DNA from: an uncultured Oscillospiraceae bacterium | GTDB taxonomy: Bacteria > Bacillota > Clostridia > Oscillospirales > Oscillospiraceae | Assembly (NCBI GenBank): GCA_934597345.1 | Contig: CAKTRJ010000050.1 | Coordinates: forward strand, 1-11,068 | Direction: 5' to 3' | Length of the DNA: 11,068 nucleotides | In this document: positions 1-5,579 of the stretch, one piece after another | Position numbering within the stretch: the first letter of the stretch is position 1 | How the letters are laid out: each line of letters starts with the position of its first letter | Program-made: the position numbers and the translations under genes | Notes under the pieces: model-generated | Databases searched by the model: none | Seen by the model: the letters and a program-made list of their open reading frames with translations, nothing else | Told to the model about the DNA's origin: nothing

Positions 1-77
1 CGAACACGGAAGTTAAGCTCGCTTCTGCCCACAATACTTGGCTGGAGACGGCCCGGGAAGATAGGTAGCGCCAACAC
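1..77 (+). rRNA. rrf: 5S ribosomal RNA, 3' part (5' end outside window)
   Basis: The first bases carry the strongly conserved 5S segment CGAACACGGAAGTTAAGCTC (loop B/C region), followed by the GGCTGGAGACGGCC arm and the closing GGGAAGATAGGTAGCGCCAAC stretch typical of a 5S 3' end. The 5' part, roughly the first third of the molecule, is missing because the window starts inside the gene. The exact 3' end (about 75-77) is estimated from family knowledge. It is probably the last gene of an rRNA operon, since a strong terminator follows at once. Confidence 0.93.
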
Positions 78-81
78 GAAA

Positions 82-109
82 CCCCTGTGACGATAGTCAC
101 GGGGGTTTT
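82..109 (+). terminator. Rho-independent terminator of the rRNA operon
   Basis: A ten-base-pair stem (82-91 with 96-105, including one T-G pair) closes a GATA loop and is followed directly by TTTT (106-109). It lies a few bases after the 5S 3' end, as expected for the terminator of a ribosomal RNA operon. Confidence 0.92.
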
Positions 110-116
110 GTTATAT

Positions 117-126
117 CCAATATTGG
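117..126. repeat. 10-bp perfect palindrome CCAATATTGG
   Basis: The palindrome lies between the 5S terminator and the ribosome binding site of the next reading frame. It could be a small operator or a chance palindrome. I see no convincing -35/-10 pair around it. Confidence 0.3.
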
Positions 127-146
127 TACAGTGAGGTGAATATGAG

Positions 147-664
147 ATGGGAAAGAAGCTTATGCTGCTTTTTGCGGTAATGCTGCTTTTTTTGCCGTGA
201 TGGGCTACAACGTTGAATTGATTTTGTCAGATCAGCTCAGCGAGATAAGTACCGTCGAGATGTCTGCCATGGTTGCAAGTGTTTCGTCAGTCGATGCGGA
301 CAATGGCTATGTAATTTCTGTGAAAGAACCTGATGGGCAACTGCTCATTCCGGCTGCAATCGCACAGAATATGGATGTAACTGAAATCACGGCTCTACAA
401 CCTGGAGTAGTGATTTCATTTCGTATATCAATTTCTCAAATAGATCATTTTCGTGAAACGCGAACTGGGACGATTGTAGCCCTGAAAACAGATCATGAAA
501 TTCTGTCAGTCGATGATTATAACAACATCATGCATGAGGAGGTGCGATTGGCAAAAGTTGTTGGTGTCGGCATACAGATAATTCTTTTGATCTTGTCGAT
601 TTACTCGATATATCGAAACCGGACGATGCTGGTGACATTGTTAAAGCGGCTATTCGGACGTTGA
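147..664 (+). CDS. Small two-TM hypothetical protein, reading frame interrupted by a one-base shift at a T run
   Basis: I do not recognise the family. The best start is ATG at 147, eight bases after a good Shine-Dalgarno sequence (GAGGTG, 133-138). From there the frame reads MGKKLMLLFAVMLLF, a membrane segment, then stops at TGA 198-200. The rest continues in the -1 frame from the seven-T run at 187-193 to the stop at 662-664. One extra T would give a continuous product of about 172 residues: an N-terminal signal-anchor, an outer domain of about 110 residues rich in alternating hydrophobic positions (beta-like), a second membrane segment (restored residues about 138-156), and a basic tail ending KRLFGR. 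GTG 197 is a possible start for the downstream frame, but it has no ribosome binding site. Base composition is more AT-rich than the genes downstream. It may be a recent pseudogene, a sequencing error, or a slippage-expressed gene. Confidence 0.7.
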
Positions 665-694
665 TCTCTGTTCGGTGTAGGGATGATCTTCCAT

Positions 695-733
695 TGAGCG
701 TAGGGACGGTGTAGAACCCTGCCCCTACGCTTA
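695..733. repeat. Imperfect inverted repeat with GTAGGG/CCCTAC arms, possibly a dispersed palindromic element
   Basis: The arms AGCGTAGGG (697-705) and CCCTACGCT (723-731) pair perfectly, and the interior can extend the stem with mismatches. No T tract follows, so it is a poor terminator. The GTAGGGRC...CCCTAC pattern resembles short palindromic repeats scattered between genes in gut Clostridia. That resemblance is from memory and only one copy is visible here. Confidence 0.5.
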
Positions 734-828
734 ATCAATAATACATGCTCCGTGCGGAAGGGCAGAATAGCGGCGTTTTGTGAGATCTGTGAATTCTGCT
801 CTGAAATAGCAGTCTTCTTTTGTCAGCA

Positions 829-869
829 TTGACACTTTACATTAGCGTGATAAAGTGGTAGAGTATTAT
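829..869 (+). promoter_or_regulatory. Candidate promoter with overlapping inverted repeat for the ABC transporter operon
   Basis: A perfect -35 hexamer TTGACA (829-834) is present. The -10 is less clear: TAAAGT (851-856, 16-base spacing) matches four of six positions. An alternative pair is TTTACA (836-841) with TAGAGT (859-864) at 17 bases. The inverted repeat CACTTTA (833-839) / TAAAGTG (851-857) overlaps the first candidate, which is where a repressor or activator dimer could bind. The start point cannot be fixed from sequence alone. Confidence 0.5.
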
Positions 870-886
870 CATACTAAAAATACAGA

Positions 887-908
887 ACGGCGACAGGAAG
901 ATCGCCGT
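887..908 (+). promoter_or_regulatory. Leader hairpin just upstream of the binding-protein ribosome binding site
   Basis: A seven-base-pair stem (ACGGCGA 887-893 with TCGCCGT 902-908) with an eight-base loop lies in the 5' untranslated region. It ends a few bases before the Shine-Dalgarno sequence AAAGGAGA (913-920). It could stabilise the mRNA 5' end. No T tract follows, so it is not a terminator. Confidence 0.4.
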
Positions 909-928
909 CGAAAAAGGAGAAACGTAAC

Positions 929-1741
929 ATGAAAAAGTTTTTGGCAATGATGCTGGCACTGATCATGGTGCTGAGCCTGGCGGCCTGCGGTAATCAGGCG
1001 GCCCCCGATGCAAACACTGACGACAACAGCGACACTTCCGCTGAGGTGACTTACGCCGTGGAAGCCGGCAGCGCCGGTGAGGAAGTAGCCAACGAGAAGG
1101 GCTGGAAGATCAACTCCGTTGCATCTCAGGCTGACGCTCTGATGGAAGTGGATGCCGGTACCTCTGATGCCGCCATCATCGATCTGCTGATGGCCGGCGC
1201 CATGGTGGGCGAGGGCACCAGCTATCCCGACCTGAAGGTTACCGATCAGAAGCTGACCTCTGAGCTGTACGGCGCCGGCTGCCGCAAGGGCAGCGATCTG
1301 GCCTCTTACATCAACAGCGTGATGTCCGCGGCTTATGCCGATGGTAGCATGGTGGAGCTGGCCAAGACCTACGGCGTGCAGGAGGCTCTGCTGGAGCAGC
1401 CCGCTGCTGAGTTCGTCGCATCCGAGTCTGACAGCGATGTGGCCTACATCCAGGAAAAGGGCAAGCTGGTGGTCGGTATCACTGAGTTTGAGCCCATGGA
1501 TTACAAGGATGCCAACGGCGAGTGGATCGGCTTTGACGCCGACATGGCTAAGCTGGTGGCCGAGAAGCTGGGCGTTGAGGTTGAGTTCGTGGTCATTGAC
1601 TGGGACATGAAGGTCAACGAGCTGGACAGCAAGAACATCGACGTGGTGTGGAACGGCATGACCCTGACTGAGGGCGTGACCGCCGCTATGGAGTGCACCA
1701 ACGCTTACTGCGAGAACGCACAGGTGGTCATCACCAAGTAA
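929..1741 (+). CDS. Circularly permuted family-3 amino-acid ABC transporter substrate-binding lipoprotein
   Basis: This 270-residue protein captures a solute, probably an amino acid or related polar compound, outside the membrane and delivers it to the adjacent permease. It has a lipoprotein signal peptide (residues 1-20, lipobox LAAC, Cys20) and a short acidic linker. The domain order is reversed. Residues 39-157 match what is normally the second half (lobe 2 start TYAVEAGSAGEEV, acidic ligand site in GTSDAAIID, second hinge YGAGCRKGSD near 114-123, C-terminal helix AYADGSMVELAKTYGV). Residues 170-270 match the normal mature N-terminus (GKLVVGITEFEPMDY, then GFDADMAKLVAEKLGV, then WNGMTLT) and end at the lobe crossing, QVVITK. 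Together they make up one complete family-3 fold. The usual ligand-carboxylate arginine after WNGMTLT is Val250. ATG 929 follows AAAGGAGA at good distance. Family membership is certain, the permutation very likely, the ligand unknown. Confidence 0.92.
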   Translation: MKKFLAMMLALIMVLSLAACGNQAAPDANTDDNSDTSAEVTYAVEAGSAGEEVANEKGWKINSVASQADALMEVDAGTSDAAIIDLLMAGAMVGEGTSYPDLKVTDQKLTSELYGAGCRKGSDLASYINSVMSAAYADGSMVELAKTYGVQEALLEQPAAEFVASESDSDVAYIQEKGKLVVGITEFEPMDYKDANGEWIGFDADMAKLVAEKLGVEVEFVVIDWDMKVNELDSKNIDVVWNGMTLTEGVTAAMECTNAYCENAQVVITK

Positions 1742-1781
1742 GTTGCCAAACGGCAAAAAGTATGCTATCATAGTATCCCAT

Positions 1782-1811
1782 GGCAGAGGGCGGAACACGT
1801 CCTCTGCCTTT
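1782..1811 (+). terminator. Intercistronic hairpin, possible partial terminator or mRNA-stabilising stem
   Basis: An eight-base-pair stem (GGCAGAGG 1782-1789 with CCTCTGCC 1801-1808), extended inside by further pairs, is followed by only TTT. It lies in the 138-base gap between binding-protein and permease genes. In many ABC operons such a stem lets the binding protein be made in excess, by partial termination or by protecting the upstream mRNA. That role is inferred here. Confidence 0.6.
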
Positions 1812-1879
1812 GGGCGGCTTTTGAAACGGTTATTTTGTCGCTCTTTGCAGCCCCCATTATACATTAAAGGAGTTTTGTC

Positions 1880-2536
1880 ATGTTCTGGACCGTCACCCTC
1901 GCGCTGCTTCAGGGTATGGGCGAGCTTTTTAAGATCTTTTTCCTGACGCTGCTGTTTTCCCTCCCGCTGGGATTGCTCATCGCCTTTGCTCTGCGCAGCC
2001 GGTGCAAGCCGGTGAGCTGGCTGTTCAACGTGATCGTGTGGATCATCCGCGGTACGCCGCTGATGCTGCAGCTGATCATTATTTTCTACGGCCCCGGCAA
2101 GTGGTTCAACAACAACATCTGGGGCTACTTCTCTGACGGCCGTATGGCGGCGTGCGTGATCGCCTTTGTGATCAACTACGCCTGCTACTTTGCCGTGATC
2201 TACAAGGGCGGCATCGAGAGCGTGCCAGTGGGACAGCGTGAGGCCGGACAGGTGCTGGGCATGACCAAGAGCCAGATCTTTTTCCAGGTCACGCTGCTGC
2301 AGATGGTCAAGCGCATCGTACCCCCCATGTCCAACGAGATCATCACCCTGGTGAAGGACACCTCTCTTGCCCGGATCATCGCCATCATGGAGCTGACCAA
2401 GATGGGCGAGAGCTTTATCAAGTCCAAGGGCATCACATGGCCGCTGTTCTATACGGGCGTGTTCTATCTGGTCTTTGTGGGAATCTTGACGCTGCTGTTC
2501 AACTATATCGAGCGGAAGCTCAGCTACTTTAAGTAA
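1880..2536 (+). CDS. Amino-acid-type ABC transporter permease (HisM/GlnP-like)
   Basis: A 218-residue integral membrane protein that forms the transport channel, probably as a homodimer because the operon has only one permease gene. Hydrophobic segments lie at about 14-38, 48-70, 88-108, 155-170 and 187-209. The family signature IRGTPLMLQL is at 56-65, and the cytoplasmic coupling loop (EAA loop: QREAGQVLGM, residues 119-128, conserved Gly127) is where the ATPase docks. Length and motifs are normal for the polar amino acid uptake family. ATG 1880 is preceded by AAAGGAG at 1866-1872. It lies 138 bases after the binding-protein gene and 12 bases before the ATPase gene, so permease and ATPase are almost certainly co-translated. 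The family is secure; the substrate cannot be read from the sequence. Confidence 0.95.
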   Translation: MFWTVTLALLQGMGELFKIFFLTLLFSLPLGLLIAFALRSRCKPVSWLFNVIVWIIRGTPLMLQLIIIFYGPGKWFNNNIWGYFSDGRMAACVIAFVINYACYFAVIYKGGIESVPVGQREAGQVLGMTKSQIFFQVTLLQMVKRIVPPMSNEIITLVKDTSLARIIAIMELTKMGESFIKSKGITWPLFYTGVFYLVFVGILTLLFNYIERKLSYFK

Positions 2537-2548
2537 GGAGGTATCACC

Positions 2549-3319
2549 ATGGCGATTCTGGACGTACAGCACATCGAAAAGCACTTTGGCGATATCCCGG
2601 TGCTGAAGGACATCAGCTTCTCTCTGGAGGAGGGGCAGGCTCTCAGCATCATCGGCTCCTCCGGCAGCGGAAAGACCACGCTGCTGCGGTGCCTGAACTT
2701 TCTGGAGACGCCGGATCACGGCGTGATCTCCGTCCGGGGCGAGACGCTGTTTGACGCCGCCGACCCCGCCACCCGCAGGGAGGCGGACATCCGCAAGAAG
2801 CGGCTGCACTTCGGCCTGGTGTTCCAGAGCTTCAACCTGTTCCCCCAGTACACGGCGTTGGAAAACGTGACGCTGGCCCGGAAGCTGATGGCAAAAACGG
2901 AAAAGACCGGCGAGAGTGAGACCGCCATTCTGGAGGAGGGTAAGGCGCTGCTGGAGAAGATGGGCCTTGCCGACCGGATGGAGAACTATCCCCACCAGCT
3001 GTCGGGTGGACAGCAGCAGCGGGTGGCCATTGCCCGCGCACTGGCCATGAAGCCGGATATCCTGTGCTTCGACGAGCCTACCTCCGCCCTTGACCCGGAG
3101 CTGACCGGCGAGGTGCTGAAGGTCATCCGCAGCCTTGCCCAGCAGCACACTACCATGATCATCGTCACCCATGAGATGGCCTTCGCCCGTGATGTGGCGG
3201 ATCAGGTGATCTTCATGGACGGCGGCGTGATCGTGGAGCAGGGCCCGGCCCGTGAGGTCATTGACAATCCCCGGCAGGAGCGCACCCGCCATTTTCTGGC
3301 CCGGTACGCCGAGCAGTAA
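2549..3319 (+). CDS. Amino-acid-type ABC transporter ATP-binding protein (GlnQ/HisP-like)
   Basis: A 256-residue cytoplasmic ATPase that powers the adjacent permease. All catalytic motifs are intact: Walker A GSSGSGKT (36-43), Q-loop Gln93 in VFQSFNLFP, signature LSGGQ (151-155), Walker B ILCFDEP (171-177, Asp175 and Glu176), D-loop SALD (179-182) and switch His208 in VTHEM. The C-terminal stretch EQGPAREVIDNPRQERTRHFL is typical of the polar amino acid uptake family. ATG 2549 follows a strong ribosome binding site AAGGAGG (2535-2541) that overlaps the permease stop region. It is the last gene of the operon, with a strong terminator nine bases after its stop. About 30 extra residues between the Q-loop and the signature (roughly 112-142) are within family variation. 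Confidence 0.97.
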   Translation: MAILDVQHIEKHFGDIPVLKDISFSLEEGQALSIIGSSGSGKTTLLRCLNFLETPDHGVISVRGETLFDAADPATRREADIRKKRLHFGLVFQSFNLFPQYTALENVTLARKLMAKTEKTGESETAILEEGKALLEKMGLADRMENYPHQLSGGQQQRVAIARALAMKPDILCFDEPTSALDPELTGEVLKVIRSLAQQHTTMIIVTHEMAFARDVADQVIFMDGGVIVEQGPAREVIDNPRQERTRHFLARYAEQ

Positions 3320-3327
3320 AGAGTTTT

Positions 3328-3362
3328 ATCCCGCCGCGGCTGATGCCGCGGCGGGATTTTTT
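3328..3362 (+). terminator. Strong intrinsic terminator of the ABC transporter operon
   Basis: A perfect twelve-base-pair GC-rich stem (3329-3340 with 3345-3356) closes a TGAT loop and is followed by six T's (3357-3362). It comes directly after the ATPase stop codon and insulates the transporter operon from murD. Confidence 0.96.
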
Positions 3363-3373
3363 GCGGTTTCTGA

Positions 3374-3402
3374 TTGAATCCGCCCTTGGATTGCGGTATA
3401 AT
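3374..3402 (+). promoter_or_regulatory. Housekeeping-type promoter for murD
   Basis: TTGAAT (3374-3379) and a perfect TATAAT (3397-3402) are separated by 17 bases, the ideal spacing for the main sigma factor. It follows the terminator immediately and sits 35 bases upstream of the murD start. The ribosome binding site is AAGGGAGG, at 3423-3430. Confidence 0.88.
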
Positions 3403-3437
3403 ATATCAGATTTTATTTCGATAAGGGAGGCTATCCC

Positions 3438-4823
3438 ATGACATTGCGAGAGTATCTGGATTCCATCAAGCATAAGACCGTGGCCGTGGTGGGCATCGGC
3501 GTCAGCAACGAGCCGCTGATCCGCATGCTGCTGGGCGAGGGCATCGCCGTCACCGCCTGCGACAAGCGGACGCGGGAGCAACTGGGCCAGCTGGCCGGTG
3601 AGCTGGAAGGTCTCGGTGCGCGGCTGCAATTAGGCCCGGACTATCTGGAGGGGCTGGATCAGGACGTTATCTTCCGTACGCCGGGCCTGCGGCCCGATGT
3701 GCCGCAGCTGGCAAAGGCCGTAGCGCAGGGAAGTGAGCTGACCTCCGAAATGGAGATGTTCTTCCGGGTGTGCCCCTGCACCATCATCGCCGTCACCGGC
3801 AGCGACGGAAAGACCACCACCACTACCATCATTGCTGAACTTCTGAAGAAGGCGGGCAATACCGTCCATGTGGGCGGCAACATTGGCCATCCTCTGCTGT
3901 GTGAGGCGGGGGAGATGCGCCCCACCGACTATGCGGTGCTGGAGCTGTCCAGCTTCCAGCTGATGACCATGCCGTACAGCCCCCACATCGCCGTGGTGAC
4001 CAATCTTGCCCCCAATCATCTGGACGTTCATAAGGATATGGCGGAGTATGTGGCCGCCAAGGAGAACATCTTCCGCCACCAGAAGCCGGGAGATAAGGCC
4101 ATCTTCAACCTCGACAACGCCATTACCCGCCGGCAGGGGGAGAGCGTCCCCGACCGGGCGGTGTATTTCAGCCGTCAGGGCGAGCCGGAGAAGGGCGTGT
4201 TTCTGCGGGGCGACGCCATCATATGCCGTGACGGCGCGGGCGAGCGCACCGTCATGACCACCGGGGATATCAAGCTGCCCGGCGTCCACAATGTGGAGAA
4301 CTATATGGCGGCCATTGCCGCCGTGGACGGTCTGGTGCCGGATGAGACCATCCGGGAGTTTGCCCGTGAATTCGGCGGTGTGGAGCACCGTATCGAGATG
4401 GTGCGCACCTATAAGGGCGTGCGGTACTATAACGATTCCATCGCTTCCAGCCCCAGCCGCACCACGGCGGGCCTGCGCTCCTTCCCGGAGAAGGTGATCC
4501 TGATCGCCGGCGGCTATGACAAGCACATCCCCTTTGATGCCCTGGGCGGCGAGATCGTGGAGCATGTCAAGCTGCTGGTGCTGTGCGGCGCTACCGCCGG
4601 CAAGATCCGCACCGCCGTGGAGAACGCCGATGGCTATCAGCCCGGTCATCCGGAGATCGTGGATGTTACGCCCTTCCAGAAGGCGGTGGAGACCGCCCGC
4701 GACCGGGCTGTTCCCGGAGATGTGGTGACGCTGTCGCCCGCCTGCGCCGCCTTTGACCAGTTCAAGAACTTTGCCGAGCGTGGCAAGACCTTCAAGGTCA
4801 TCGTCAACAGCTGGGAGGAATAA
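3438..4823 (+). CDS. murD: UDP-N-acetylmuramoylalanine--D-glutamate ligase (MurD)
   Basis: The cytoplasmic enzyme adds D-glutamate to UDP-MurNAc-L-alanine, using ATP, in peptidoglycan precursor synthesis. The 461 residues are normal length. Order: N-terminal Rossmann-like UDP-binding domain (about 1-105, VAVVGIGVSN at 15-24), central ATPase domain with P-loop TGSDGKTTTT (120-129), ELSSFQL (169-175) and TNLAPNHLDVH (188-198), then the C-terminal domain with HRIE (317-320), YNDSIASSPSRTTAGL (331-346) and LSPACAAFDQFKNFAERG (432-449). The SIASSPSRT form in place of the proteobacterial SKATN form is what I expect in Clostridia. ATG 3438 has an excellent ribosome binding site and its own promoter. 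The gene is followed by yunB-like and ligA genes rather than by other cell-wall genes, so it lies outside the usual division/cell-wall cluster. Confidence 0.97.
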   Translation: MTLREYLDSIKHKTVAVVGIGVSNEPLIRMLLGEGIAVTACDKRTREQLGQLAGELEGLGARLQLGPDYLEGLDQDVIFRTPGLRPDVPQLAKAVAQGSELTSEMEMFFRVCPCTIIAVTGSDGKTTTTTIIAELLKKAGNTVHVGGNIGHPLLCEAGEMRPTDYAVLELSSFQLMTMPYSPHIAVVTNLAPNHLDVHKDMAEYVAAKENIFRHQKPGDKAIFNLDNAITRRQGESVPDRAVYFSRQGEPEKGVFLRGDAIICRDGAGERTVMTTGDIKLPGVHNVENYMAAIAAVDGLVPDETIREFAREFGGVEHRIEMVRTYKGVRYYNDSIASSPSRTTAGLRSFPEKVILIAGGYDKHIPFDALGGEIVEHVKLLVLCGATAGKIRTAVENADGYQPGHPEIVDVTPFQKAVETARDRAVPGDVVTLSPACAAFDQFKNFAERGKTFKVIVNSWEE

Positions 4824-4870
4824 GGATAAGCCGCTGCGGCATACCCTTCCCGTGAGGGGAGGTGCGTGCC

Positions 4871-5566
4871 GTGGGACGCTTGCGCTATCTGCGCCTGACC
4901 GGGCGGCAGCGGGCCGGGATCTGGCTGACGCTGCTGGCACTGGCGCTGCTGGCGGCAGCGGCGTCGCTGCTGTGGCACCTGAAGCCGGTGATGACCAGCA
5001 TGGCCACGGCGCGGGTGTCCAACACCGTCAACCGCATCGTGTCCGCCGCCGTCAACGAGGCGGTGGCAGACGGTGAGATCGACTATCAGAATTTTGTCAT
5101 CTTCGACAAGGACGACACGGGGCATATCACCGCCCTGCGCAGCAACGTGGCGGAGGTGAACCGCATGCAGGGCCGCATCGCCGACGAGATCCTGCTCCGG
5201 CTGTCGGAGATCTCCACCAGTGAGCTGGAGATCCCATTGGGGACGTTGACGGGTTCGGCGCTGCTGGCGGGCCGCGGCCCCAGCCTTTTCGTGCGGATGC
5301 AGGCGGTGGGCAGCGCCAGCGCGACCTTCCGCAACCAGTTCACCGCCGCCGGTATCAACCAGACCCGGCACCAGATCTTTCTGGACGTGGATGTGTATAT
5401 GAGCATCCTGCTGCCGGGGATGAAAACCTCCACAAAGGTCTCCAACGAGATCGCCGTGGCGGAGACGGTGATCGTGGGCGGCGTGCCGGACACCTATACC
5501 TATTTCAGCACCATGCCCGACGAGATCGGCCAATATGCCGAGGATTATATCATGAACAACGGATAA
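4871..5566 (+). CDS. yunB: YunB-like sporulation protein
   Basis: A 231-residue, single-pass membrane protein. A basic N-terminus is followed by a transmembrane segment (about 17-36), then an outer domain carrying family hallmarks: IPLGTLTGSALLAGRGPSL (121-139), AAGINQTRHQI (159-169), and AETVIVGGVPDTY (197-209). The YunB family is conserved in endospore formers and belongs to the mother-cell sporulation programme in Bacillus subtilis, with the biochemical role poorly known. GTG 4871 is preferred over GTG 4862 because AGGGGAGG (4855-4862) lies eight bases before 4871 and would overlap the earlier start. The gap to murD is 47 bases and to ligA 13 bases, so the three are probably one transcript. 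I see no internal sporulation promoter, which leaves open how it is timed. Family call is confident, symbol is by similarity. Confidence 0.9.
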   Translation: MGRLRYLRLTGRQRAGIWLTLLALALLAAAASLLWHLKPVMTSMATARVSNTVNRIVSAAVNEAVADGEIDYQNFVIFDKDDTGHITALRSNVAEVNRMQGRIADEILLRLSEISTSELEIPLGTLTGSALLAGRGPSLFVRMQAVGSASATFRNQFTAAGINQTRHQIFLDVDVYMSILLPGMKTSTKVSNEIAVAETVIVGGVPDTYTYFSTMPDEIGQYAEDYIMNNG

Positions 5567-5579
5567 ATGAGGAAACGCC

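Noticed and set aside
929..1741. Binding-protein gene as a decayed fusion of two truncated genes
   Set aside because: Both halves are complete and complementary, the frame is intact from signal peptide to stop, and the ends coincide with a domain crossing. Random decay would not be expected to give this. Misassembly stays possible and is listed as a refuting result.
1743..1946. 67-codon frame starting with TTG between binding-protein and permease genes
   Set aside because: No ribosome binding site, runs into the permease gene in another frame, covers the hairpin, and carries no remnant of a binding-protein lobe.
869..3292. 807-codon open frame on the minus strand across the ABC transporter operon
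   Set aside because: It is antisense to three genes with complete motifs, its product is low-complexity (His, Gln, Leu, Gly rich) without recognisable domains, and has no ribosome binding site. GC-rich genes produce such shadows.
3630..4940. 436-codon minus-strand open frame opposite murD
   Set aside because: Shadow of murD codon bias; product resembles no family and the + strand gene is unambiguous.
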